Shown here piece by piece: positions 1 to 8,263 of a DNA stretch of 64,000 bases. This DNA comes from Actinomycetota bacterium (GTDB taxonomy: Bacteria > Actinomycetota > Acidimicrobiia > Acidimicrobiales > AC-14): contig JBFMCT010000003.1 in the NCBI GenBank assembly GCA_040754375.1, positions 62,001 to 126,000 of the forward strand, given 5' to 3'. The position numbers and the translations under genes were made by a program. Below the pieces are notes generated by a model. That model worked only from the letters and a program-made list of their open reading frames with translations, made no database searches and was not told where the DNA came from. Positions within the stretch are counted from its first letter, which is position 1. The number at the start of each line of letters is the position of its first letter.

Positions 1-803
1 GCCTCGACCTTGGGGGCTGCCCCACCCGACCCGCCCGACACGATGGCGCCGGCGTGGCCCATGCGCCGGCCCGGTGGGGCGGTGAGACCGGCCACGTAGG
101 CCACGACCGGCTTGCTCATCGACTCGGAGATGAAGCGGGCGGCCCGCTCCTCTTCGTCCCCGCCGATCTCGCCGATGAGGATGACGGCCTCGGTCTCGGG
201 GTCGTCCTCGAACGCTTCCAGGCAGTCGACGAACCGGGTGCCGGGGAACGGGTCACCCCCGATGCCCACGCACGTCGTCTGGCCGATGCCCTGGCGGGTC
301 AGCTCCTGGAGGGCCTGGTAGGTGAGCGTGCCCGAGCGCGACACGATGCCCACCGGCCCCCCGGCGGTGGCGATCTCGCCCGGTGTGATGCCCAGGTTGG
401 CCCGGCCCGGCGAGATCACGCCCGGGCAGTTGGGCCCGACGAGGCGGGTGGCGGGCAACTCGGTGGCCAGGCGATCGACCAGCCGTAGCTCGTCGTGGAG
501 GGGGATGCCCTCGGTTATGCACACCACCAGCCCGATCCCCGCCTCGGCCGCTTCCAGCACGGCCGCGGCCGCCATGCGGGCGGGCACGAAGACGAGCGAA
601 GCCGAGGCGCCGGTCTCGGTCACCGCTTCGGACACCCGGTCGAAGACGGGGATGCCCTCGACGTCGGTCCCGCCCTTGCCGGGGGTGACCCCGGCCACGA
701 CCTGGGTGCCGTAGTCGCGGTTGCGCAGGCCGTGAAAGCGGCCTTGGCTGCCGGTCAGCCCCTGGACGACGACCTTGGTGTGCTCGTCGACGAAGATGCT
801 CAT
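1..803 (-). CDS. sucD: Succinyl-CoA ligase alpha subunit, C-terminus cut by the window edge
   Basis: This is the CoA-binding subunit that, with SucC, interconverts succinyl-CoA and succinate with nucleotide formation in the TCA cycle. The protein starts [20 protein letters not shown], the usual N-terminal CoA-binding fold, and carries the phosphohistidine motif GHAGAI with its His at about residue 250, very close to the window edge. About 267 codons are visible, so only the last few dozen residues are missing. The ATG at 801-803 lies one base beyond the sucC stop (805-807), so the two genes are translationally coupled. Last visible gene of the operon B12-binding mutase subunit-sucC-sucD. Confidence 0.96.
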   Translation of the reverse strand, partial: MSIFVDEHTKVVVQGLTGSQGRFHGLRNRDYGTQVVAGVTPGKGGTDVEGIPVFDRVSEAVTETGASASLVFVPARMAAAAVLEAAEAGIGLVVCITEGIPLHDELRLVDRLATELPATRLVGPNCPGVISPGRANLGITPGEIATAGGPVGIVSRSGTLTYQALQELTRQGIGQTTCVGIGGDPFPGTRFVDCLEAFEDDPETEAVILIGEIGGDEEERAARFISESMSKPVVAYVAGLTAPPGRRMGHAGAIVSGGSGGAAPKVE

Positions 804-804
804 G

Positions 805-1971
805 TCATCGACCACCACCGGCCTGGCTTGCACCGGCCGCCAGTTCGACGGCTGCCTGGGCGGCGTCGAGCATCGTGGGACGGGAGACGAGCCGGGGCGA
901 CTCGTGACCAGCCAGCAGGGCCCGGCCCTCCTCGGCGTTGGTGCCGTCCAAACGGACGACGATGGGGCTGCGCAGCTCGACCCGGTCCAGGGCGTCGATG
1001 ATCCCCCGGGCCACCTCGTCGCAGCGGGTGATCCCGCCGAAGATGTTGACCAGCACGGCCTGCACCCGGTCGTCGCTGTCGACCACCTCCAGGGCGGCGG
1101 CGATCACGTCGGCGCTGGCACCGCCGCCCACGTCGAGGAAGTTGGCGGCCGACCCCCCCACCTGGTCGACGACGTCGAGGGTGCTCAGCACCAGGCCGGC
1201 CCCGTTGCCGATCACCCCCACCGTGCCGTCGAGGCCCACGTAGTTGAGCCCCCGCTCCCGGGCCCGCCGCTCGCGCTCGTCGTGCCACTCGGCGGTGGCC
1301 CAGCCGTCCCACTCGGGGTGGCGGAAGCGGGCGCTGCCATCCAGGGTGACCTTGGCGTCGAGCGCCACCAGACGGCGGTCGGCGGTCACGGCCAGGGGGT
1401 TGACCTCGACCAGCTCGGCGTCGCCCTCGGTCAACGCCCCGAACAAGGCCACCAGCATGTCGGCCGCCTGGTCCCCGACATCAGCCGCCAGCCCGGCGGC
1501 GTCGACGATCGCCTGGGCGTGGTCCCGGCTCAGCCCCGTCGAAGCGCTCACCCGCTCACGCACGATCGCTTCGGGCTCCGCGGCCGCCACCTCCTCGATG
1601 TCGACCCCCCCTCGGGCCGACAGCAGCACCAAGTAGCAGCGATTGCCACGGTCGACGGTCAGCGAGGCGTAGTACTCCTCGGCGGGCACCGTCCCCCGCT
1701 CGACCCAGACCCGGTGGACGGTGTGACCCTTGATGTCCATGCCCAATATGGACCCGGCGTGGGTCGCCAGCTCGTCGGGGTCGTGGGCCACCTTGATCCC
1801 CCCTGCCTTGCCGCGGCCCCCGGTGCGGACCTGGGCCTTGACGGCCACCGGGTAACCCAGGCGGGCCGCCTTGGCCAACGCCTCCTCCACGGTATCGGCC
1901 ACCCCGCCCGAGGGGACCTCGACGCCGTGGCGAGCCAGGAACTGCTTGCCCTGGTACTCGAACAGGTCCAT
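805..1971 (-). CDS. sucC: Succinyl-CoA ligase (ADP-forming) beta subunit
   Basis: Nucleotide-binding subunit of succinyl-CoA synthetase, active as a cytoplasmic complex with SucD. The 388 residues match the family length. The start [17 protein letters not shown] is typical, followed by an ATP-grasp domain with the lysine/glycine-rich segment [11 protein letters not shown] near residue 52 and NPLAV near residue 190. The C-terminal ligase-CoA domain holds [13 protein letters not shown]. The start lies 3 bases after the stop of the upstream B12-binding gene and the stop is 1 base before sucD, so the three form one transcription unit. Confidence 0.97.
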   Translation of the reverse strand: MDLFEYQGKQFLARHGVEVPSGGVADTVEEALAKAARLGYPVAVKAQVRTGGRGKAGGIKVAHDPDELATHAGSILGMDIKGHTVHRVWVERGTVPAEEYYASLTVDRGNRCYLVLLSARGGVDIEEVAAAEPEAIVRERVSASTGLSRDHAQAIVDAAGLAADVGDQAADMLVALFGALTEGDAELVEVNPLAVTADRRLVALDAKVTLDGSARFRHPEWDGWATAEWHDERERRARERGLNYVGLDGTVGVIGNGAGLVLSTLDVVDQVGGSAANFLDVGGGASADVIAAALEVVDSDDRVQAVLVNIFGGITRCDEVARGIIDALDRVELRSPIVVRLDGTNAEEGRALLAGHESPRLVSRPTMLDAAQAAVELAAGASQAGGGR

Positions 1972-1974
1972 GAG

Positions 1975-2427
1975 TCAGCCCGCTCCGCCGGGCGGCGATG
2001 CCCGTTCCGACAGGCGGTCGTGGCCGTCCTCGGCGGCGTCGAGGGCCTCCTCCAACCACTGGCAGATGGTGGCCAGGCTGGTGCCCGGAGTGAAGATGGC
2101 GGCCACCCCCATGGCCTCCAGGGCCTTCACGTCGGCTGCCGGGATGATGCCGCCCCCGAACACGACCACGTCGGCCGCCCCGCCCTGGCGCAGGAGATCG
2201 AGCACCCGCGGGAACAGGGTCATGTGGGCACCCGAGAGCAGGGACAGGCCGACGGCGTCGGCGTCCTCCTGGATGACCGTGGCCGCCACCTGCTCGGGAG
2301 TCTGGTGGAGGCCCGTGTAGATGACCTCGAACCCGCCGTCGCGCAGGGCCCGGGCCACCACCTTGGCCCCCCGGTCGTGGCCGTCGAGGCCCGGCTTGGC
2401 GACCACGACCCGGTAGCGACGCTTCAC
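1975..2427 (-). CDS. Cobalamin-binding mutase small subunit (methylmalonyl-CoA mutase C-terminal domain type)
   Basis: A 150-residue stand-alone B12-binding domain. The base-off cobalamin signature is present: D15-x-H17-x2-G20 in [10 protein letters not shown], then SLLSG at 62-66, GGGIIP at 91-96 and FTPG near 112-115. His17 would be the lower axial ligand of the cobalt. Such domains pair with a separate catalytic subunit in methylmalonyl-CoA mutase and in hydroxyisobutyryl-CoA or ethylmalonyl-CoA mutases; the large subunit is not in this window. Its position immediately before sucC-sucD favours methylmalonyl-CoA mutase feeding succinyl-CoA to succinate, as in propionate breakdown. That substrate choice is inference. 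Confidence 0.85.
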   Translation of the reverse strand: MKRRYRVVVAKPGLDGHDRGAKVVARALRDGGFEVIYTGLHQTPEQVAATVIQEDADAVGLSLLSGAHMTLFPRVLDLLRQGGAADVVVFGGGIIPAADVKALEAMGVAAIFTPGTSLATICQWLEEALDAAEDGHDRLSERASPPGGAG

Positions 2428-2444
2428 ACGCGCATACTAGGCGG

Positions 2445-2972
2445 GTGACCTCTCGGCCCCCCCAGTCGCCCCGCCGGCCCCCCAAGACGACCACGGTCGT
2501 CCTGATGGGCATCGGGGGGGTCGTGGCCGGGGTGCTCATCTTCCTGGTGGTGCTCGCCATCGCCGGTCCCAAGTCGACCGAGCAATCGGAGTCGGCCCGG
2601 TTCAAGGTGGGGCCTGCCGAACGGCTGGCCCCCACGGTGGAACGCGACGGGCCTCTCCTGTTCCAGGACCTGCTCGGCCGCCAGCGCGACGTCTACGTAC
2701 AGCGGGTGGCCGACGACGACTGGCGGGCCTTCGAGGCCCGCCCTCCGGGGGCTCCCAGGAGCTGCGTCCTGGAGTGGCAGCGGCAGTCCGCCACGTTCGT
2801 CGACCCGTGCTCGGGGGCGACGTTCCCGGCCGACGGCCAAGGGCTGGTGTCGTTCCCCACCGAGATCGACGACAACGGCGTGGTGGTGGTCAACCTCCTG
2901 GCCCCCGTCGACCCGACCACGACCACGACCACCACCACGACAACGCCGACCCCTTCCGAGGGGCCCGGCTGA
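2445..2972 (+). CDS. Uncharacterised single-pass membrane protein with a Rieske-like C-terminal segment
   Basis: Starts at GTG 2445, 17 bases from the divergent B12-binding gene, which leaves little room for two promoters. The 175-residue product has a basic N-terminus, one membrane helix at about residues 18-41 and an extracytoplasmic part of about 110 residues, then a threonine run (154-165) of a kind common in exported actinobacterial proteins. Cys107 and Cys122 lie in the segments RSCVLEW and FVDPCSGATF. These resemble the outline of a Rieske [2Fe-2S] fold but lack the histidine ligands, so iron binding is unlikely. Function unknown. Confidence 0.6.
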   Translation: MTSRPPQSPRRPPKTTTVVLMGIGGVVAGVLIFLVVLAIAGPKSTEQSESARFKVGPAERLAPTVERDGPLLFQDLLGRQRDVYVQRVADDDWRAFEARPPGAPRSCVLEWQRQSATFVDPCSGATFPADGQGLVSFPTEIDDNGVVVVNLLAPVDPTTTTTTTTTTPTPSEGPG

Positions 2973-2979
2973 CCAGGGT

Positions 2980-3624
2980 TCAGCGCGGGCCGGGGCGGCG
3001 GACCCGCGCGGCCCACTGCCACACCCGGCTGAGCTGGCGGATCGACGGCGCCTCCCACTCCATCGGCCGGTTGCCGGTGGTGATGTTCACGGGTTCGATG
3101 CCGGCCGCTTTGGCCATCGCCCGGCGGTGACGCAGCCAGCGCCGCGACCGCGGGTCGGGCCGCACCGGCGACTCGGGGCCCAGCACGCCGGCCAGCCCTT
3201 CGGACTCCACGTACTCGATCAGCCGCTCCACGTCGGCCCGGGCGATGCCCAGCGAGGGAAGCTCGCCCGGCGGGGGGACTTGCCGGCGCCAGTTCTCCGG
3301 GTGCAGGAGCACGTCGACCAGGGTGCCCACCGAGTCGATCTCGTTGCGGCTGAAGAACAGGTCGGCCTCGGCCTTGGCCATGCGGTGGCGCAGCCCGTCG
3401 TGCAGCGAGTGGCCGGTCACGACGACGATCAGGGGCCGCCTGGCGGCCGCCGCAGTTGACTCCCGGACGCGCCTCACGACAGCCACCCCGGGGAACTGGT
3501 CGCCTGAGCGCCTCTCGTCGGCGGCGTCCACGACCGCCACGTCGACGGCCGGCCACCCAGCCCACGCAATTGCCTCACCGTGCCCGATGGCCGCCACCAT
3601 CTCGATCCCGGGTACACCCTCCAA
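2980..3624 (-). CDS. Response-regulator-like receiver protein, start unclear
   Basis: Homology-like reading continues upstream of the first canonical start (TTG 3624) into 3625-3680, giving VVIVDDNELTRLGLVKAL, the first strand and acidic pair of a receiver domain. No ATG, GTG or TTG lies in this frame before that segment. Further on are VAVVDAAD (equivalent of the phospho-acceptor Asp), VVVTGH (Thr/Ser position) and ADLFFSRNE, where the usual Lys is replaced, so phosphorylation chemistry may be altered. The rest (about 90 residues) is basic and resembles no output domain I recognise. It overlaps the end of the membrane protein at 3648-5438, so the two probably work as a pair. Either a rare start, a frameshift fusion or a sequence error explains the N-terminus. 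Confidence 0.55.
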   Translation of the reverse strand: MEGVPGIEMVAAIGHGEAIAWAGWPAVDVAVVDAADERRSGDQFPGVAVVRRVRESTAAAARRPLIVVVTGHSLHDGLRHRMAKAEADLFFSRNEIDSVGTLVDVLLHPENWRRQVPPPGELPSLGIARADVERLIEYVESEGLAGVLGPESPVRPDPRSRRWLRHRRAMAKAAGIEPVNITTGNRPMEWEAPSIRQLSRVWQWAARVRRPGPR

Positions 3625-3647
3625 CGCCTTGACGAGCCCCAGCCGGG

Positions 3648-5438
3648 TCAGCTCGTTGTCGTCGACGATGACAACGCGACGAAGTCGGGCTCCTGGTCCA
3701 GTGATCTCAGCCGTAGGTCCACCTCCTCCAGCCGGGTTTCGACATGCTCGGCCAGACGGCCGTCGAGCTCGTGGCGCACCTGGTCGAGCTGGCGGTGGGC
3801 GTCGTCGCGGGCCTCTCGGACCAGGTCGGCCACCGACCGGCGACCGTCGCCGAACGCCTCCTCGATCGCCACCCGGTCGTCGCTGCGTGACTGCCGCTCG
3901 TAACGCTCGGTGGCCTCAGCAAGCAACGTGCTCATGCGCCGGCACGCCGGGAACACGCCGACGAACGACAGCATGACGGCCGCGAAAGGGCGCAACTGAG
4001 CGGGGCCGGGGCTCAAGAACATGGCTGCCGCGCCGCTCCCGGCGAAGCCCGCCAGCAGGAGGCCCAGACCGGCAGGGCCGAGCCGGTACCAGTAGAAGCC
4101 CCCGAGATATGCCAGCAGCAACATTCCGGTGTTGACGTAGACCGGTAGACCGTCGTCGGTCCAGGCCGCCGTGGCCGACAGGGAACCCACGACCGTGATG
4201 GCGACGCAGACCACTACCGCCACTCCCAGCACAGCCGGGCGACCACCCCGCCCCCGTCGTACCAGCAGCCGGTGGGCAGCCCAGCTCCCGAGGACGCAGA
4301 GCCCGGCCAGGGCGACCACCACCGCGAGAGGCGGGAAACCACCTCCTTGAGAGTTGAGGGTGAGGCACTGGGCGGCGATGAACAGGAAGGTGGCGGGACC
4401 GGGGTCGACGACCCGGGACCGGGCCGCGGGGTCGGCCGGAACGGTGACTACCTGAGGACCGAAGTGGATCACCAGTGGGGCACCGGGGAGGCGGGAGGCG
4501 CCGTGGGGGGCCTCGACCCGGGCACGTACGCAGCCCCGCAAGCCTGAACGATCGAGGTAGTCGGCGATCCAATCGGCCTGGAACGAGGTGACCAGCGTCG
4601 TGCCCGCACCCTCCTCGAGGCTCAGCTCGACCCGGCTCTGCAGGTCGGGGTGGAGGTTGTAGCGCCGCTCCCACTCCATCAGGGCGACCTGGAGGTACAC
4701 CGCCTGGGCCTTGGTCGTCTCACCCAGCTCGGCCTTCCAACCCGACGCCAGCCGGGACAGCGCCGACCCCGCAGGCGGCCGGCCCAGGGCGGGGACCACA
4801 CCCTCGATGGAGTCCACCACCGAACTGGCCCCCATCGCCACCGCGTTCTGGCCGGCCACGAACGCCCGGCGCACCTCTGCCGCCCTCCGCTCGGCTCGTT
4901 CCTCCTCGGCCTCCCGGTAGAGCCGCCGGCAGTAGGTCTCGCCGACCACGCCTACCCACACGCCCAGGACCAACCACAGGAAGGTGAACGGCAGCACCGG
5001 CAGATCGGCCACCAAGCGCACGGGCACGACAACTGCCATCAGCGCCGCCGGTATCGCCAGTGCCCGAGGGCCCAGGCGGATGCCGCCTTCGGTGGCGAGG
5101 GGCACGGCCGTCAGCAGGGCCCCTTCGTACAACCCGCTGGGCGGCAGTGGAGACAGGCTCCAGAAGGCGACGTCGATCGAGTCCATGACGAGCCGCCAGC
5201 CCAGGCCGAACCGGTCTGACCGCCGGAGGACCTGCCAGACGATCAGGTCGAGGATGACGAACACCGGCAGTGCCCAATGCCAGATGCCTGCCCCTGCGGT
5301 CGCCGGGCCCGATGGGTTCACGAGCAGGTTGGCCCGGTGGCACAGCCGCCAGCCGATGTGGATGGTCGCCCGCGCGTCGAGCAGGGCGCGAGTGGAGAAC
5401 ACGTCCCAGCGCTCGCCGCCCTTCAGCCGCCGTTGCAC
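3648..5438 (-). CDS. Multi-pass membrane protein with coiled-coil tail, possible sensor
   Basis: 596 residues. About four hydrophobic segments lie in the first 170 residues, then a soluble block (about 175-345) that includes AFVAGQNAVAMGASSVVDS, then about six more hydrophobic segments (350-505), and a charged helical tail (about 515-590) likely to form a coiled coil. I see no histidine-kinase H-box, HATPase motif or known enzyme domain. The overlap with the receiver-like gene suggests a signalling pair, with this protein in the membrane. The divergent XRE-type regulator at 5510 shares a 71-base intergenic region. Function is inferred from context only. Confidence 0.6.
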   Translation of the reverse strand: MQRRLKGGERWDVFSTRALLDARATIHIGWRLCHRANLLVNPSGPATAGAGIWHWALPVFVILDLIVWQVLRRSDRFGLGWRLVMDSIDVAFWSLSPLPPSGLYEGALLTAVPLATEGGIRLGPRALAIPAALMAVVVPVRLVADLPVLPFTFLWLVLGVWVGVVGETYCRRLYREAEEERAERRAAEVRRAFVAGQNAVAMGASSVVDSIEGVVPALGRPPAGSALSRLASGWKAELGETTKAQAVYLQVALMEWERRYNLHPDLQSRVELSLEEGAGTTLVTSFQADWIADYLDRSGLRGCVRARVEAPHGASRLPGAPLVIHFGPQVVTVPADPAARSRVVDPGPATFLFIAAQCLTLNSQGGGFPPLAVVVALAGLCVLGSWAAHRLLVRRGRGGRPAVLGVAVVVCVAITVVGSLSATAAWTDDGLPVYVNTGMLLLAYLGGFYWYRLGPAGLGLLLAGFAGSGAAAMFLSPGPAQLRPFAAVMLSFVGVFPACRRMSTLLAEATERYERQSRSDDRVAIEEAFGDGRRSVADLVREARDDAHRQLDQVRHELDGRLAEHVETRLEEVDLRLRSLDQEPDFVALSSSTTTS

Positions 5439-5509
5439 GCCGGAAGTATGCCAAGGGCGCGCGGTTCTCGCTCTCGAACCGGCGCGGCCTGCCGGCTCAT
5501 ACTGCCGAC

Positions 5510-6295
5510 GTGGGGGAGGAACTGGCGCGGGTGCTCAAATCCAGGCGCCTGGAACTTGGGGTTCGCCAGGCGGCCATGGCACGACGGGTGGGCATCAGCG
5601 CCAGTTACCTCTCCCGTCTCGAAGGGGCAGCTTGGCTGCGGGGCGGGCCGTGGCCGTCCGACGGCGTGCTGCGAGCCCTGGCCCGAGCACTACAACTCAG
5701 TTCGTCGCGCCTGATCGACCTGCGCGACACGGCGCGCGGCAGTAGCGACACGACCCGCGGCGAGGGCGTACAGAGAACGGCGGCCGAGCCTTATCGGGTC
5801 GCAATTGGCAACGACGCCGCCTACCGGATGGCCCGCCGGACGCTGCAGAACACCGGGCCGGGAACCTTCCTGCGGGCTGCCGACGTGGCGGCCACCGACG
5901 CCACGCCATCGCCACCCGACGATCACGCCGCCAGCCCCTGGTCAGCCATCGGGGCGAAGCTGGCTCGCGACCCGGGCGCGGTCCTCCACCGGGCCGTCTT
6001 CGCTGGCCCCGCCCGCCTGGACACAGTTCACCGGAGGACCGACGTGCTGGCCGGGGGCCGCCAGCCAGAAGAGGTCGGCAACCTCGTCACCCGGTTCTGC
6101 ACGCGCAACCCGGTGTCGCTGGAACTGTTCATAACCGAGGGCGAGGCCTTCGTCGGCCTGCCGGACCTCGCCGGTGGTCACCTCCGGGCCGCCATCGTCA
6201 TCGACGACCCCGATCTGGTGGCCGCCCTGCGGGCCTGGTTCGACGAGACCATCTGGGAGCCGGCCCGCACCCAAGGCCGGCTCCCGGCCGAGTAG
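5510..6295 (+). CDS. XRE-family helix-turn-helix regulator with unknown C-terminal domain
   Basis: The start chosen is GTG 5510 (VGEELARVLKSRRLELGVRQ), since the open frame upstream is antisense to the 3648-5438 gene. Residues about 1-65 form a Cro/C1-type helix-turn-helix (RQAAMARRVGISASYLSRLE), followed by about 195 residues without a recognised domain. The C-terminal part includes RFCTRNPVSLELFITEGEAFVGLP and may sense a ligand or mediate interaction. It is divergent from the membrane/receiver pair and may regulate that pair or itself; this is inference. 261 residues. Confidence 0.75.
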   Translation: MGEELARVLKSRRLELGVRQAAMARRVGISASYLSRLEGAAWLRGGPWPSDGVLRALARALQLSSSRLIDLRDTARGSSDTTRGEGVQRTAAEPYRVAIGNDAAYRMARRTLQNTGPGTFLRAADVAATDATPSPPDDHAASPWSAIGAKLARDPGAVLHRAVFAGPARLDTVHRRTDVLAGGRQPEEVGNLVTRFCTRNPVSLELFITEGEAFVGLPDLAGGHLRAAIVIDDPDLVAALRAWFDETIWEPARTQGRLPAE

Positions 6296-6306
6296 TCAGG
6301 GCGCGG

Positions 6307-7458
6307 TCAGCACGCGACGTTGGCGGTGCACTGGCCGAACCCGTTGCCGAAGGCCCTGTTCCCACCGAGGTCAGTGGCACCGGCGGTGGCGAAGATGCCC
6401 CACTGCCCGTTGCTGTAGGCGATGTTGCGCCTCAACGAAGTCGACGACGACGAGACCCTGATCCCGTCGAAAGAGTTGAGGCTGGTCACGTTGTCCTCGA
6501 GCCTCGTGGCCGTGGGACCGCTCTCGACGAAGACGCCGAACTGGCTGTCCTGGACGCGGTTGGCCGAGACCACTGTCCCCGAGGCGGTCGTCCTGACGAG
6601 CACGCCCTGGTTGACCATGCTGACCCGGTTGCCGTTCACCGTCGTGCCCGTGCTGGCGTTGACAGTGACCCCGGCCCCCGAGGTCCCGCCGCCGTCGATG
6701 GTGTTCGACCGGACCAGGGTGTCCGACCCGTTGATGATCGAGATGGCCGACGAAGGGGACAGGGACGCGAACCCGTCGACCCGGTTGCTCAGCACCTGGT
6801 TGCCCGAGAACGGGCCGAACGTGCTGGGCGTGGGCCCGAGAGCGATGGCCGAGCGCCCCACCCCGTTGAAGGTGTTGGAGCTGATCACGTTGTTGTGCCC
6901 GAAGAAGAAGATGCTGCTGCCTTCTCCGCCGCTGAAGGTGTTGAAGCTGACCTGGTGGCCACTCCCGGCCATCTGGATGCCACTGAAGCGGGTCGTGCCC
7001 GTGATGTCGTTGCCGATGATCCGCACGTTGGTCGGGCTGGTGTCCGTGCCGAAGACGCCGATGCCCATGGCGGTCCGCTCGACGGTGATCCCCGACAGGA
7101 AGGCGCCCGAGCCTTGGACCCCGATGCCGACGTTGAACCCCCGGACGGTGCCGTTGCGGACGGTGACGTTCGCCCGGTTGAAGCCGATCGCCACACCCTG
7201 GTTGCCGGGCGTCCCGGGGGCGTCAGGAGCGATCGTGCCGCTAATCGTGTGACCACCGAGGTTGAGCGTGACCCCCGAAGCACCGATGTGCAACCCGTCA
7301 CCCGCCGGGCAGTGCAGGTCTGAGGTCAGTGTCGTGCTCTTGGTTATGACCGAGCCGCACGCCACGTTCGCGCCGGCAGGCGACACCGCCACCAACGCCG
7401 TACCCGCTGCGGCCATCAATGCCGCCGCGACCGCCCTGCCGGACCGTGTGTTGATCAT
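6307..7458 (-). CDS. Secreted right-handed parallel beta-helix repeat protein
   Basis: The start is placed at ATG 7458, preceded by a G-rich ribosome binding site, giving 383 residues; an upstream ATG is possible. The product has an N-terminal signal peptide (RSGRAVAAALMAAAGTALVA) ending near SPAGANVA. Next comes CPAGDGLHIGASGVTLNLGG, the usual entry to a NosD/pectate-lyase-like beta-helix, and many 20-25 residue PbH1-type turns such as VRIIGNDITG, VSFNTFSGG and VLSNRVDGF. Beta-helix proteins of this kind bind or cleave polysaccharides or act as surface structures; no catalytic residues are evident. It converges with the XRE regulator, with 11 bases between them. Confidence 0.8.
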   Translation of the reverse strand: MINTRSGRAVAAALMAAAGTALVAVSPAGANVACGSVITKSTTLTSDLHCPAGDGLHIGASGVTLNLGGHTISGTIAPDAPGTPGNQGVAIGFNRANVTVRNGTVRGFNVGIGVQGSGAFLSGITVERTAMGIGVFGTDTSPTNVRIIGNDITGTTRFSGIQMAGSGHQVSFNTFSGGEGSSIFFFGHNNVISSNTFNGVGRSAIALGPTPSTFGPFSGNQVLSNRVDGFASLSPSSAISIINGSDTLVRSNTIDGGGTSGAGVTVNASTGTTVNGNRVSMVNQGVLVRTTASGTVVSANRVQDSQFGVFVESGPTATRLEDNVTSLNSFDGIRVSSSSTSLRRNIAYSNGQWGIFATAGATDLGGNRAFGNGFGQCTANVAC

Positions 7459-7554
7459 GAAGTCCCCCCCCGCCGCCCGCCTTGGGCCGCGCCGTGTTCT
7501 CATCACACCACGGACGAGCCGTTGCCTCCAGGAAAGGTTGAGGAAAGCAATGTG

Positions 7555-8262
7555 TCAGCCGAGGTTGACCTCGGCGACGTCGTCGCGGACGGCCAGGGCC
7601 TCGATGACCGTGTTCAGGTCGGTGCCGGGCGGGCCGACCAGATCGGCCTGCACGACCGCCCCCTCCCGGCGGTTGTCGACCGAGAGGTCCTGGAGCTTCA
7701 GGTCGTCGAGGACCATGAGGTCGTGGAGCACACCAGCGGGGTTGGACCCCTCGCGAAGGGTGACGACCAGCGTGCCTCGGGCCCGGGAGAACTTACGCAG
7801 GATCAGGTCGCGGGGGGCGCGCAGCCCGAGCAGGCTGAGCAGCAGAGCGGCGGTGGCGATGGTGGCCGCCACCAGGCTGCCGACGCCCGCGGACAGCCCC
7901 ACGGCGGCCGTGACCCACAGGCTGGCGGCCGTGGTCAGGCCCCGGACGCTGGCCCCGTGCTTGAGGATGGCCCCCCCGCCCAGGAACCCGATCCCGACCA
8001 CGACCTGCGACGCCACCCGGGTGAGGTCGACCTGGTAGTTGCTGTCGGCCCGAGGCTGGATGTAGGCGTCGAAGCCGTGGACCGATATCACCCCGAACAG
8101 GGCCGCCCCCAGGGCCACGGCGATGTGGGTGCGCAGCCCGGCGTCCTGGTGGGCCAGCTCCCGCTCGGCCCCGATCAGCCCGCCCAGCCCGACAGCCGCC
8201 GCCAGCCGGCCGGCCACCTCCAGGTCGCTGACCGCCGGCTGGACCAAGCCGAGAAGGTCCAC
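7555..8262 (-). CDS. MgtC/SapB family membrane protein
   Basis: 235 residues. The N-terminal half has four to five membrane helices and the family hallmark GLGGLIGAERE (about 25-35), with RTHIAVALGAALF and GIGFLGGGAIL further on. The C-terminal 80 residues form a soluble ACT-like domain (GTLVVTLREGSNPAGVLHDL). Members are linked to magnesium limitation or to inhibition of the F1Fo ATPase in pathogens, but most environmental homologues are untested. Its start is 2 bases after the pcrA stop, so it is co-transcribed with, and probably coupled to, the helicase gene; no functional link is known to me. Confidence 0.88.
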   Translation of the reverse strand: MDLLGLVQPAVSDLEVAGRLAAAVGLGGLIGAERELAHQDAGLRTHIAVALGAALFGVISVHGFDAYIQPRADSNYQVDLTRVASQVVVGIGFLGGGAILKHGASVRGLTTAASLWVTAAVGLSAGVGSLVAATIATAALLLSLLGLRAPRDLILRKFSRARGTLVVTLREGSNPAGVLHDLMVLDDLKLQDLSVDNRREGAVVQADLVGPPGTDLNTVIEALAVRDDVAEVNLG

Positions 8263-8263
8263 C

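Noticed and set aside
775-2448. Long plus-strand open frame opposite sucC and the B12-binding gene
   Set aside because: Antisense shadow caused by high GC; repetitive composition and no recognisable protein.
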